Shown piece by piece: positions 1 through 11,631 of a stretch of 64,000 bases of DNA. The notes beneath the pieces are model-generated. The model was not told the origin of the DNA. It saw only the letters and a program-made list of their open reading frames with translations, and did no database searches. The stretch is taken from contig CM050451.1 in NCBI GenBank assembly GCA_027563935.2, forward strand, positions 104,497,565 to 104,561,564, in the 5' to 3' direction. The stretch is from Costus lasius (taxonomy: Eukaryota > Streptophyta > Magnoliopsida > Zingiberales > Costaceae). Positions within the stretch are counted from its first letter, which is position 1, and every line of letters begins with the position of its first letter. A program made the position numbers and the translations under genes.

Positions 1-1658
1 CTAAAGGGGGCGCATGTAATTTCCAAGGGGTTTCAACATGAGATCGCATGTAATATATGTTCAAATGATCAACCTTAAGGAATGTGGAGATCGAAAGAAG
101 ATCATACCAAAGCCATCTATTTGGATGGTGTCTTGGAAGCAAAGATCGAAAGGGATCTTCTCCAAAGATGAAGCACACAAGATGAGGAATGGCTTCTCCT
201 TGTCGTCTTTGTGCTAGCAAAGCTTCAAGGGGTCCTTTGCGTGGAGGAAGTTTGAGATGCGAGAACAAGCTTCACCTTGGACGAAAACCTTCCCTTCTTC
301 TCGTCAATCCACCACTTGCGAGAGTGCAAGCAAAACCACAAGAGAAGAGGGGAACGCATATGCGTTTTGGCGTTGAGAGGAATCGGCCTTGATGACTTTC
401 CATAAATGGAACATCATTAAGCCATGCGCTCATGCCAACCCAAAAACGCTTACTAGCATTGAACCAAGCGTTCACCTTTGTGAACCGGTTCAAGCCAAAA
501 TGTCCCAATCGAATTTGGTTCATAAACCAAATCAAAATAGCTCAAGCCATTTGGTCTAGACCATAGTAAACCCTAAGGTTTCAGATCTAACCGTTCATCT
601 CTTTGATGCTTTTGATCTCACCGATCTAGCATCAAATCTCTCGATCGAAGCTTACCGATCTCAAGCCCTAATCAATCAAACATGATCAGACCAGATCTCA
701 CTTACAATCAGAGTTTAAACTCCTTTAAACTGAACCTAAACAATTCAGTCCACACGATCTGACTTAAGCAAGCCATATCATCGAATTGTGCGACCCTAAG
801 GGTTTCCTCTAAATGTCGGTAACGATAACTTACATTATCACGATCAGTGAGGGGTATCTAGCAACACATCACTGTCTCCCGATATAAAGGAAAGAGTCTT
901 CCAAGACTACACCCAAACCACAGCACAAGTGTGAATCCACATCACTAGGCATACATGTTTCCTTTGCCACTGGATGTTCTTATTGGACAAGTGTGTCAAG
1001 CCTGTAGCTCCAATATGATGAGTATGATTAGACCAGATGACATCGTCACCTGGGTATGGCCATACACTTTCTCAATCATCTCATTTAAGGGGGCCCCTTT
1101 AGAACATCACACTCCAATTAAGGAGACGACAATCCTATATCTATCACTAGTGTCCTAACCTGACTCATGATCATTATCCAAGATAGTCTATAACCATTAT
1201 GTTTCAAATGATATTGAACTACCTCAAAACAATGACAATCATCATTTAGAAACACAAGTGATCTCAAGTCAGAGGACATGTGCCACTTGTTGCATACAAG
1301 GATTATTCACATTGTGAAAAGCAATTGAATATCCTAGTAGGGTCTGTCCAGTACATCCAATGTACCCATGAGTCTACATCTTATTCCATGCTCGAAGCAT
1401 CCCATAAGATTAGAACACATATTAGTCTCAATCATATCAAGGCTGTCTCATGTTTACCAAGATATCTCGACTAAGGACATTACAGCATGTCAGCCTAGCT
1501 GAACAGCATTGAGACATTATTCAGAAGTACACTTATTGCAGCAGACAATGTAACAAACTGAATAACAACCATTGCCTTTATAAACATAAAAGTTTATATA
1601 CATGATACTGATACAATCCCAAGGCCTCAAACATTAGCCTTAAGGGCATACCCCAACA
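1..1658 (-). repeat. LTR copy A of a TGTTGGGG-type retrotransposon
   Basis: Nearly collinear with 13201-14882 over its whole length, including shared stretches around 660-1160 and 1270-1658. Read on the minus strand it begins TGTTGGGGTATGCCC at 1658; its other end lies just outside the window. It could be the 3' LTR partner of 13201-14882, but the sequence right of 1658 shows no polypurine tract on the minus strand, so a separate solo or partial copy is equally possible. Short ORFs inside have no family similarity that I recognise. Confidence 0.8.
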
Positions 1659-2640
1659 AGGGAAGCACCGGCGAGTTGGTGGAAGGAGATGGCGACGAAG
1701 TGGGGACGAAAGGGGATTAGGGTTTCACGAGGTGTGCAATGAGGGGGCGCGGGCGGATGCGGGGTTTAAGTAGAGTGGGATTTAGCATTTGAAGTGAAGT
1801 GGAGGGCTCCGCAAATGCCACGGGGTGTGGGTGTCATCGCCGAGTGCCCTGAGGAACCTTCTGTGCAGAATTGAACGTGCACTGCGAAGCTGTCTCTAGA
1901 ATCTAGAATCCACAGGCTGAGATCTTGGTCGCATGGTTCCCTGAGTAACTTTCTATGTGGAATTGAACTTGTGCGGCTAAGCTGCTTCTAGAATTCACGA
2001 GCTGAGGTCTTGATCCCATGGTGCCCTAAGGAACTTTCTGTGCAAAAATGAACTAATGGCATAGAACACAGCTGCAGGAGTCGCAGGCCGATTGCTGTCA
2101 TTGGGTCGATTGTGAAAGATTCTATGGAGTGAGAGTCTGAGAACGTCAAGACAGCAGAATCAGATGAAAATGCCACAGGTGAGATGGGTGTCACTGGGTC
2201 AACCATGGAACACGCTGTGGAGTGGGAGTCTGGGAAGCCGAACTAGCTCCAGAAGTCACGGGTGTGACTGTGATCGTCGGGTCAACTATGAAATTCTAGA
2301 AATAATGTGATTAACCCCCCAATAGCACCCAGATCATCCCTGAACAATGAGAGACACATAATTAAGCTCCAACAAGTAATCAAAAGAGAGTAAAAAACAA
2401 GCAAGTGATCAACAAATCAAAATACAGTCACAATACCATCACAACATAATAAAGAAAAATACCATTGAGTAAACTACCAAAAAGAATTAGTAAGGTAAAG
2501 AAGAAAACTTGGGTTGCCTCCCAAGAAGCACCATTTTAAGGTCTTTGGCTTGACCCTAGTGTCATGTCAAGATGGAGCTGAGGGGTTGGAAAGACGGATA
2601 ACACTTTGCTGCTCAAGTGGTTCATGAACAAAGTAGTGTT
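1659..2640. other. Non-coding tail after the Athila-like pol, with degenerate tandem repeats
   Basis: No gene seen. From about 1840 to 2290 a loosely repeated phrase recurs (a 'ccctgaggaac..ttctgtg' core followed by 'gaac..gtgc'), related to the clearer 87-117 bp repeats at 15440-15930. At about 2500-2545 the minus strand carries the 'TTGGGAGGCAACCCAAG' type motif that I associate with the region downstream of pol in Athila-like elements. A G-rich minus-strand tract near 2312-2322 could be an old polypurine tract. Confidence 0.5.
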
Positions 2641-2647
2641 TTAAGCA

Positions 2648-3274
2648 CTAACCATTAACCATGAAAGTTCCAGATTCCCTATCATTGATCTCTATTGCCC
2701 CAAAAGGATAGACTTTCTTGACGGTAAAAGGTCCAGACCTTCGTGTATTTAGCTTGCCTGGAAAGGGTTTAAGCCAAGAATTGAATAGGAGGACTTGGTC
2801 CCCCTCTTTAAACTCCTTCCGTAAGATTTTCTGGTCATGCCATTTCTTTGCGTGTTCCTTATAGATGCGTGCATTCTCATAGGCGCTCAATCTGACATCA
2901 TCAATCTCATCAAGCTGTAGTAGCCGCTTCTCACCAGCACATTTCAAGTCAAAGTTCAGCGTCTGAATGACCCAAAATGCATTGTGCTCTAATTCAACCG
3001 ATAAGTGGCAAGACTTACCGTATACCAGCTGGTACGGGGACATTCCAATAGGCGTTTTGAATGCGGTATGGTACACCCAAAGAGCATCATCTAATTTCAT
3101 TGACCAATCTATTCGTGCTCATGATATCGTCTTCTCCAAGATTTTCTTCAACTCACGGTTTGAGATCTCGACTTGCCCACTAGTTTGCAGGTGGTATGGA
3201 GTGGCAACTATGTGGGTGACTCCGTATTTCTTGAGAAGTGCTGCAAACCACTGCTCAATAAAGTGGGAACCACC
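2648..3274 (-). pseudogene. Athila-like integrase, C-terminal half
   Basis: Conceptual translation from 3274 leftward reads SDGGSHF, then a 'GVTH.VATPYH.QTSGQVE' stretch, then the open 150-residue segment starting [10 protein letters not shown] at 3100 and running through [11 protein letters not shown] to a stop at 2648. This is the end of the catalytic core, with the Glu after the QTSGQ motif, plus the C-terminal DNA-binding part of a Ty3/gypsy integrase. An in-frame stop lies near 3120, before MKLDD. It continues the integrase fragment at 4770-5374, from which it was separated by the solo LTR at 3280-4764. Confidence 0.8.
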
Positions 3275-3279
3275 GTCAC

Positions 3280-4764
3280 TGATGCGATGCATTTACACCA
3301 TATTTTTGCCTATGTTTTAGATCATATTTTGGGCTTATTTGCATGATTTTGTGCTACTTTTAGTGTTTTTATCTTACTTTGCACAGAATCTTCACTTTTT
3401 CTGATTTTATTGAAAATGAAGGTAAAAAGGCGTAAAAATAATGAATTTTGGGAGATTTGAAGCCATAATGAGATTCCCGAGGAGATCACGAGCCCACATG
3501 TAAAATTTGGAGCAAAAACGATGAAAAACGAGACATTTACGGCCTTGGCCGTAATTGTGGATTCGGTCGTAAACACGACGACGAGCGGGAGATGAAAATC
3601 GGCTAAGTCTAAAAGTCCACCGAAACTTTCACGGGTGAAGCCGTAACTCCATCATGGGCCGTAAAAGTTTCTGTGACCAAAAGCATTATACACCGTAATA
3701 ATTACGGCCGAAGCCATAAACTCATCACCGACCGTAAAAGTTTCCGCCCCTTCGTGTTTCTCACTCGATTCGACTCCAAACCGAACCAAAATTGAACCAA
3801 ACTCTCCAGAAACCTTCCTAGACCGGTTCTATACTGATTAGACTATAAAAGGAAAGGTTTTGGAAGGGTTTCGAGGGCTTCGAGGCACGAAAACGAGATG
3901 AGGCGGTAGCGACTGCGAGAATTGATTCCAGGGCAGAAAACGAACAAGAAAGCTGCGCAAAGGAAGAATTAGAGGGTTGATCTTCGTCTCCACGTCAAGG
4001 GGAAGCCTTTCTATTATCTTGTCTAGCAATTTCTTGTATTTTTATTGAGTTTCCATGCGATTTTCAACAATGAACATGCTGTTTGTTATGAACATGAACG
4101 TGTAAACCCTTATTTCGGGATTTGAGGAATAGCCCATTGACGATTTTTTGATTAAATACATAGTTTTAAATCTTTGACATGATCTTTTATAGATTTTATT
4201 TGATTAGAATTGTGCTTATTTCATGAATTACCCTGATCAAGTAATTTTACGTCTTAGACGTTGCGAGAAGGACCGGGAGGTGAATCGCAACGTCGGATCT
4301 ATTCTTTTCAAACCTGTGAATCCGATCACGAGAGTAGTTCGGATTCGCTTGAAGGATTACCATGGTTTTTCACAGAACTTAATGGGTCTATTTATGTTAA
4401 TTGCCACGGGAGTAGGGAATTAATGTAAATAGATACCGGGTTACACTTCGGGAGGAGGTAATATGTACCTTAGGAAAAATCCCTTTCAAAATTATAATTT
4501 TCTGATCAAAAGATTTATTTGCAAATTTTATTCATAATCATCAACGTGGTGAAACCCTAGATCCTGAATTTATCCGAATTGATTTTTACCCGAACGCTCG
4601 CTTTTGCTTCTTTTTGTACTTAGAAGTTGCCAAAACAAAAACCACATATTGATTCGTCTAGATATAGATCAAACGTGTAATCGGTACTTGACCGCCAGAT
4701 CCTCGTTGGGAACGATAATCTTTTTATTACTTCAATAAATCCGTGCACTTGCGGATACCTATCA
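3280..4764 (-). mobile_element. Solo LTR (Athila/Tat-like), 1485 bp, inside integrase
   Basis: On the minus strand it starts TGATAGGTATCCGCAAGTGC at 4764 and ends GCATCGCATCA at 3280, so it has TG...CA termini. It is flanked by a perfect 5-bp duplication, gtcac at 3275-3279 and at 4765-4769. The integrase frame reads on across the site once the insert is disregarded. There is no internal coding domain, so it is a solo LTR left by LTR-LTR recombination. The 'atccgcaagtgcacgg' start is shared with the LTR at 56399-57846, which suggests a related Athila/Tat lineage. Confidence 0.9.
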
Positions 4765-4769
4765 GTCAC

Positions 4770-5374
4770 TAATGACCACCCACGATACTCTAAACGGAGG
4801 GAATATTATCTTCTTGAATAGCTGCATGACAACTTGAGAGTCATTAGTGGGGGATGGTATTGCTTCCACCCACTTTGATACATAGTCCACTGCTACCAAT
4901 ATGTATTTATGTCTAAATGAGGAGGGGAATGGCCCTATAAAGTCAACTCCCCAGACATCAAAAATCTCAACTTCCATAATATTATTTAGGGGCATCTCGT
5001 CTCTCCTTGATATGTTCCCGGTATGTTGACACTGGTCACAAGTTAGCACAAATCTCTTGGCATCCCGAAATAATGTTGTCCAATAGAATCCACTTTGGAG
5101 AACTTTCAAAGCGGTTTTGGATGTGCTGTAGTGCCCCGCCATAGGCAGATCCATGGCAGTGAAATAGGACATCATGGTATTCATCCTCAGGTAAGCAACG
5201 CCGGTAAACTCCATCAGCACACCTTTTGAAAAGGAACGGTTCATCCCAATAATAGTGCCGCACATCAGAGAGAAACTTCTTCTGCTGGTAAGTGAGTTCA
5301 AGAGGCATAATGTTGGCGGCCAAGAAATTCATGAAATCTATGTACCATGGTGGCTCAAAACCGGAGAGTGCCAA
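4770..5374 (-). pseudogene. Athila-like integrase, N-terminal half
   Basis: Two overlapping open segments (5374-5036 and 5301-4762) together give an HHCC zinc-finger region ending in a 'CDQCQHTGN' motif, then the core start '[15 protein letters not shown]' with the first catalytic Asp, then [13 protein letters not shown]. It stops at the solo LTR boundary (VISD) and continues at 3274. The switch of frame between the two segments around 5040-5050 is a frameshift. Non-functional copy; family assignment to Ty3/gypsy integrase is firm. Confidence 0.82.
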
Positions 5375-6757
5375 GAGTTTCTCATCGGGGAAGAGATCAT
5401 TAATACTCGATTCTTGTTCCGGTTGGCCTTTCTGTTCGTGGGTAAGACGTGACAGGTGATCCGCAACTGAATTCTTGGCCTCTTTCTTATCTCTAACTTC
5501 TATGTCAAACTCATGAAGAAGTAAAATCCATCTATCAGCCGCATGGTCAGTAAAGACAATAACTTTAAAATCAACAACATAAGATCAAAATTTGTCAAAT
5601 GCAAAAACCACGGCCAAGAGTTCTTTTTCCGTTGTCGCGTAATTGATTTCGCATCATCAAGTGTGCGGTTTGCATAGTAGATTGCATGCAACCGGTTCTC
5701 TTTTCACTGTCCCAATACCGCTCCCATGGCATAGTCACTCGCATCACACATTATCTCGAATGGGAGGGACCAATCCGACGGTTGCATGATCAGTGCCGAA
5801 ATTATAGCTTCTTTCAACATGGGTTGGCGGTGTTAGCTTCTCAATCGCATCAACCTTCACCTTGTCTACTTCTATTCCTATCTTTGATTCCAAGTGCCCG
5901 AGCATGATGCCTTCTTGTACCATAAAATGACACTTTTCCCAGTTCAGCACAAGGTTAGCTTCTTGGCATTGCTGCAAGACACGAGATAAATTAGCAAGGC
6001 AAACATCAAAAGAGCACCCATACATGAAAAAATCGTCCATGAATATATCCATGACATCTTCCACAAGATCTGAAAATATTGCGGTCATACAACATTGGAA
6101 CGTGGCTGGGGCATTGCACAAGCCAAATGGCATTCGCCGGTAAGCGTACGTGCCATAGGGGCAAGTGAACGTTGTTTTCTCTTGATCCTCCGGGTGGATG
6201 ATAATTTGGAGGAAACCAGAATATCCATCTAAAAAACAAAAATGAGAATTGTTAGCTAGGCATTCCAACATTTGGTCAATAAAAGGCAACGGATAATGAT
6301 CTTTGCGAATGACTTTGTTTAATTTACGTTTCTAAAGCCACCCTATTAGCTATTGCACCAAGTGCATTTCGGAAGTCGATACACATTCGCCAGCCCGTTA
6401 CCATCTGTGTCGGCATGAGTTCATCCCTATCATTCTTGACCACCATCGTGCCTCCTTTCTTGGGCACAACATGTACCCGACTTAGTCATTCACTATCGGA
6501 GATGGGGTAAATTACCCCCGCATCTAGAAGCTTTAGAATCTCCTTTTTTTTACCACTTCTTTCAAGTTTGGGTTAAGCCGTCTTTGGCCTTCAACGATGG
6601 GTTTACTGCCTTCTTCTAAAAATATCCTATGCATGCAAATGGATGGATTAATACCTTTGATATTTTCTAATTTATATCCAATCACACTCTTGTATTCTCT
6701 AAGCGTATTCAGAAGCAACTGAGTTTTTACCTTATTAAGTTCTGCATTTACTATCAC
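5375..6757 (-). pseudogene. Athila-like reverse transcriptase and RNase H, broken
   Basis: The segment 6757-6533 matches the linker before RT. Conceptual translation of the following bases gives a broken 'GWRMCIDFR' region. 6289-5744 is the RT palm: FPFIDQMLE-like start, FLDGYSGF, MPFGLCNAPATFQ, and an FMDD catalytic box where YMDD or YVDD is more usual. 5691-5500 starts HAIYYANRTLDDA, the beginning of Ty3/gypsy RNase H, and is then frameshifted. At least two stops (about 6490 and 6330) and several frame changes separate the parts, so no full enzyme can be made. Confidence 0.82.
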
Positions 6758-6807
6758 CGGTAAAGTGGAGTTTGAGCATAAGAATTTATACCTCAGGTTA
6801 TACAGTA

Positions 6808-9239
6808 TGTTGGTGTATATGCCCTGCAGACCAATGTATGGACATGGTCAGGCATTGTTTGAATGTACTTCGATAGAATTAATGAAATTGATATAATCAA
6901 TAAAGGCATGGTCGTTATTATGCAGATTGCTTTACCTGCGTTGATGTATTGAATTGCATAGATAATGTCCCAGGAGTTTGGATTGGATCCATTCTCATAA
7001 GTAATCCCCGGTCAAGGTGCCTTAGCCGATATGGGACAGCTTTGGTGCATGTGAGACTGGTGTATGGGTTGGTTAGGTGCGGGGCACAGCAACGCAGACA
7101 TACAGGTGCATTGGATGCACTGGAGTGATCCACCGTGAGGATTGACTTGTCTAGTCAACAAGTCAATCTCACATGCAAGAGGTTTGCATTGATCCTTAGA
7201 CTTGAGGTATTCATGTCTAGATATGATGATGGGTATGTTTTGATACAGTCTTACGTCTCTTCGTAAATGGGTGATCAAAACGACTGTCATTGAGCATGTC
7301 ATAAGTCATGTAGAGACATGGATGACCAATAGTAGGATTTGCCCCTTCCTTCCGAGGAAGCATGATATCCACCTCGGGGCGCCCCACCTTATTGGTGCAT
7401 GACAGGAAAGTGTGGCCACACTTGTTGAGTCATGACCAATGCATTGGATAATAAACTTGAGACTAATCCAATGGTAGGATATCAGCATAGGCAAAGGGAT
7501 CTAGAATGCATGGAATCCTCGTTGCTTGTTAGGGAGTTGTTGCCAGATGACTTAAGTCCTATGACATGGGTAGTAGTGATGTGTTGCTAGATACCTCTCA
7601 CTACTTATGATGATATTCAATCATCATTGCTATCGTCATTAGGATCCTACCGGGTCACACGCAATAGACTCTTGACGTTGTTTTATGATCTGAAAATCTT
7701 GGAATATATTTAAGTTCATTATTCTGAGTCCAAGACAGATTCATGGTTGAATCTGAGTCCAATTGGGATTCATGAGTTTGTATATGTATCCTAGTCAAGT
7801 TGGACTTGAACAAAGGATTATATACCATGTTGGATTCGAATCCTAATCTAATTAGGAGTTGGAATCCTAATCCTATTAGGAATTGGAATCCTAATCCAAC
7901 TAGGAGTTGGAATCCTAATCTAATTAGGAGTTGGAATCCTAACCCTATTAGGAATTGGAATCCTAATCCAACTAGGAGTTGGAATCCTAATTTAATTAGG
8001 AGTTAGAATCCTAACCCTATTGGGAAATAGAGTCCTATTCCAACTAGGAGTTGGAATCCTAATTCAATTAGGAGTTGGAATTCTAAATCTACTAGAAATG
8101 AGAATCCTAATCTAATTAGGATTCAAATCCTAATGAGAATTAGATTTGGATAAGGCCCATAGTGGTTGGGCGCAAATCCTAATCCAACTAGGATTCAAAT
8201 CCTAAAGAGAATTGGATTTGGATAAGGCTCATTGTGTTGGGCGCAAATCCTAATCCAATAAGGATTTATTTCCATGGGCCTAATTAGTGTTGAGATCCAA
8301 ATCCAATTAGGGATTGTGGATTAATTCTAATTGAGGCAAGTTTGAATCCTAATAGGAGTTGAAAATACACTTGGCGCATGGGATAATTCCATATATGGAA
8401 TTTGCGCCAATTGGGGTGTATGAATCCTTTTGGAAAGTTGTTTCCTCAAGTGGAAACTATCTTGGACGTGTGGGGCTGATATGTTGGCAAGTATGGCTTG
8501 ATTTATTCAAGCAATGATTTGGCCAATCATATATGGAAAGTCCTAATTGAATTGGAACTCAAATTACCTCTCTTGATAAGGCAAGAAGCTAGATTCTTTC
8601 CATGCTTCATGTTGCGCCTATTCAAGAGAGGATGTGGCTGAACTCTTATGGCAATTCCTTGGAGGAATTGCGCCAAGAGCATAGAAGGAAAGAGAGGTGG
8701 CGGTTTGGCTTGGTCGGTTATAAAAGAAGGGGTATGCGCCCCCTCTTGGGATGATGATTTGGATGATCATTGGATGAACATCAAGTGCAGAATTCTTCTT
8801 GAGGAAAAGGCAACTTGGAGTTGCGCAAGCCCTAGAATTCAAGCCGCCCTCTTCTTCTTGTGGAGCGTCACCCTCTCTTCTCTTCCTCTTGTCTTTGGCC
8901 GAGAGTCTCCAAGCAAGGAGACAAGTTGGCGTGAAGAGCAAGGAGGAAGGAGAAGGAGATTCTGAGAGGTGATCTTCTCTTCCCGAGGCTAGCACCGAGC
9001 GTGGAAGGGAGCAACGTTGAGAAGGTCGACGCGTGGATACTTGTAGAGGACGAGCACGTGAGCGTCTTCAACTTGGCACCTTCATCCTAACAAGCAATAG
9101 AGGTACTAACCCTAACACATCCTTGTGTTCTCTCTCTCGCATGGATCCTTGGGAAAGGAATGTGTTTCGGGTGTAATGCTTCTTCCGCTGCGTCCTGGGA
9201 CTGCAAATTTTTTTAAATTACACCCGGCATTCCCCAACA
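6808..9239 (+). mobile_element. Solo LTR of a TGTTGG-type family, 2432 bp, between protease and RT
   Basis: It starts TGTTGGTGTATATGCCC at 6808 and ends TTCCCCAACA at 9239, with a perfect 5-bp target duplication: cagta at 6803-6807 and at 9240-9244. It contains no retroviral domain, so it is a solo LTR. A stretch near 7570-7640 (a 'gatgtgttgctagatacc' phrase) matches the reverse complement of 800-870 and 14040-14100, so it belongs to the same broad LTR family as copies A and B but lies in the opposite orientation. It contains the palindromic tandem repeat at 7820-8245. Confidence 0.9.
7820..8245. repeat. 24-bp tandem repeat whose unit is itself palindromic
   Basis: The core unit is close to AATCCTAATCCAATTAGGAG plus TTGG. 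About ten units run from 7838 to 8100, with looser copies to about 8245. Each unit contains ATCCTAAT and ATTAGGA arms, so every repeat can fold back. The unit is a multiple of three, which keeps one frame open (7800-8006) as an eight-residue Asn-Pro-rich repeat; this is almost certainly not a gene. Confidence 0.9.
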
Positions 9240-9244
9240 CAGTA

Positions 9245-10073
9245 ATGGTTTGAATTCAACCTCCTTGTCATCCTTTTCTGCGGTAAGTGGTTGCTCGAGG
9301 TTGAGACACTCCAAGGGGTTCAAGCTATAGAGAGGGGTGGTATCCGGTGGTTGTGAGTACGTTGCTACTTCAGATTCAGCTTTTTCTTCTTTTTCGTTTC
9401 CAAGTAGGTATTCCTCCAAAGGATCAGAGTTGTTGCTAATGGTACATATGCTGCCCAACTCATCCACCACAACATCTACACTATAGCAAGTCCCTGCAAA
9501 AGAAGGACGCTTTAGACATGCAAAAATATCAAAATCGATAACATCCTCACCGACATTCAACGTGAGCTTCCCATTTTTGACGTCAATTACGGCACCGGTA
9601 GTAGCCAAGAAAGGTCGGCCTAGTATTATAGGAAGTTGGGCATCCTCTTCCATTTCCAATACAACAAAATCAGCCGGAATAAAGAATTTACCGACTTTGA
9701 TCGGTACATCCTCCAATATATCCATCGGGTGCCGAACCGAGCGGTCGGCAAGTTGCAATGAGATACTTGTCTCCTTCAATTCCCCCATATCCAATTTCTT
9801 ACAAATCGAGGGTGGTATAAGACTCACACTGGCTCCAAGGTTGCATAGAGTGCGATTAAAGCTCATGTTCCCAATCTGACACGGGATTGAGAAACTATCA
9901 GGGTCTTTTAACTTGGGAGGCAATTTATTCTGAATTATGGTGCTACACTCCTCTGTCAATGCCACAGTTCCTTGGACTTCCAATTTCCTCTTATTTGACA
10001 ATATCTCATTGAGGAACTTTGCATAAGATGGCATCTGTGCAAGGGCATAAGTGAAAGAGATATTGATATACAA
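9245..10073 (-). pseudogene. Athila-like retropepsin (aspartic protease) region of pol
   Basis: A 286-residue open segment whose last few codons run into the solo LTR. The fold is that of a retrotransposon aspartic protease: CNLGASVSLIP at the active-site position, then 'DVPIKVGKFFIPADFVVLEM' and the ILGRPFLATTGA flap and end region typical of Athila-type elements. The catalytic position, normally Asp in DLGAS or DTGAS, is Asn here, so the enzyme would be dead even though this stretch is uninterrupted. Upstream residues continue the gag-pro linker with 'NEILSNKRKLE'. Confidence 0.85.
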
Positions 10074-10239
10074 CTTCTGAAGGACCTCTAAGAATTACCA
10101 AATTGGCGATCAAGCTTCGCCTTTCCTAATCTTTGCGGGAAAGGAATAGCTGGCACATAAGGTGGTGGCGGTATGTATGCCGGTTCTTTATTCTTTTCTT
10201 GTTCAGCATTAGGTCCTTCCGTACTAACCCCTTTTTCCC

Positions 10240-11631
10240 TTAAGGTTTCCGGCTCGGGGTTTTTTTTTCCATATCCAAATTTATCCTAGGCTCATCAAGT
10301 TGATTCCTGCTACATGTAATGATAGTGTTGCAGTGCTCTCTAGGATTGGCCTTGAGTTGTCCCGGAAGTCTCCCGGGAGGTCTAGATGAGGAGGAGGCCT
10401 GTTGCACGATTTGGTTTTCAAGCATCTTACTATGTGTAGCCAATGCTTCAACTTGAGAGGCTAGCTGCTGGATAATTTCATTCATGCATTCATTCTGCTT
10501 AATTTGACCCACCATAAAACTTTCTAACATGGTTTCCAAACTTGACTTTGCCGGTTGAGGGGGCTGCCTTTGTTGTTGGAAACCCGGGGGTTGTCTATAA
10601 TTGGGTTGTTACATTGCGTTGTTGTTGCGGTAAGAAAAGTTTGGGTGGCTTCTCCACCCAGGATTATACGTGTTAGAATATGGATCATATTGCGGCCTTG
10701 ATTGGAAACTATTAAGTGCATTCATATGATCCTGGGCTAAGTCTACGAAAGGAGGAGTTCCCATTTGGCAATCGGCTGAGGAATGTCCTGATGTACCACA
10801 ACTCTCGCAAGAGATATTATTAACGGTGGCGGAGTTCAATCCCAAAGTATCAAGCTTGTGAGCTAGAGAATCCACCTTGGCTACCATAGAGCTCAATGCA
10901 TCAAGTACAAACTTACCACCTGCCTTAGATGGTCCCGCCCTCTCAGTTGACCACTGGTGATGGTTCATCGCCATATCCTCTATGAGATTCAAGGCTTCAT
11001 CAGTCCCCTTGCTCATCAATGCGCCGCCAGCTGCCGCATCAATGGTAAGTCGGGTATTGTAGTTGAGACCGCTATAAAATGTGTGGATGAGGAACCACTT
11101 CTCCAAACCGTGGTGAGGGCACATCCTTTGATATTCTTTAAAGCGATCCCATGCTTCGCATAGTGACTCGGTGTCCCTTTGAGCAAAATTGGTGATTTGG
11201 GCTCTCAATTGGGCCGTTTTGATTGGTGGAAAGTATTTTGAGAGGAAAGCACTGGAGAACTGACCCCATGTAGAGATAGATCCGAAAGAAAGTGAATGCA
11301 GCCAAGCACGAGCACGGTCCCTCAAGGAAAAGGGAAATAGTCTCAATCGCAATGCATCATCTGAGACACCGTTCATCTTCAAAGTATCACATATTTCAAG
11401 GAAAATTGATAGGTGTAAATTTGGATCCTCAAGTGGTGAAACCCCAAACTGATGTTGAGTCACCATATTGACAAGAGCCGGCTTGATCTCAAAATTATTT
11501 GCCTTGATCGGAGGCCGAGTGATGCTGGTATGTAGGCCCTGTGCGTTTGGTAAAGCAAAATCCCTAAGTGTCTGGTGGTTGTCCATCTTGGGCTTTTCAA
11601 GAAGTTCTTCAAAGTTAGCTGTCTTAGACAT
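10240..11631 (-). pseudogene. Athila-like gag
   Basis: The main open segment (11631-10609, 340 residues) carries the retrotransposon gag domain: LRLFPFSLRDRARAWLHSL, then FLSKYFPPIKTAQLR, then TFYSGLNYNTRLTIDAAAGG. It ends with a CCHC zinc knuckle (C-x2-C-x4-H-x4-C, CESCGTSGHSSADC). A frame change near 10610-10540 leads to a second open part (10539-10240) with a coiled-coil-like 'QLASQVEALATHSKMLENQ' stretch. It encodes the capsid and nucleocapsid part of the element; the frameshift makes it a pseudogene. Confidence 0.85.

Larger units (their letters stand above)
2648..11631 (-). mobile_element. Degraded Athila-like Ty3/gypsy retrotransposon internal region
   Basis: The minus-strand order is gag (11631-10240), protease (10073-9245), RT and RNase H (6757-5375) and integrase (5374-2648). 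Gag, protease and integrase resemble plant Athila-type proteins, with a short zinc knuckle and an 'ELEHNAFW' phrase near the integrase end. Two solo LTRs were inserted into pol later (6808-9239 and 3280-4764). Many stops and frameshifts make it inactive. Its own LTRs are not clearly recognisable; the LTRs at 1-1658 and 13201-14882 appear to belong to another family. Outer borders are therefore approximate. Confidence 0.8.

Noticed and set aside
7800..8006. Open frame encoding an eight-residue Asn-Pro-Trp repeat
   Set aside because: It is the in-frame reading of the 24-bp palindromic array in a solo LTR; no gene context.
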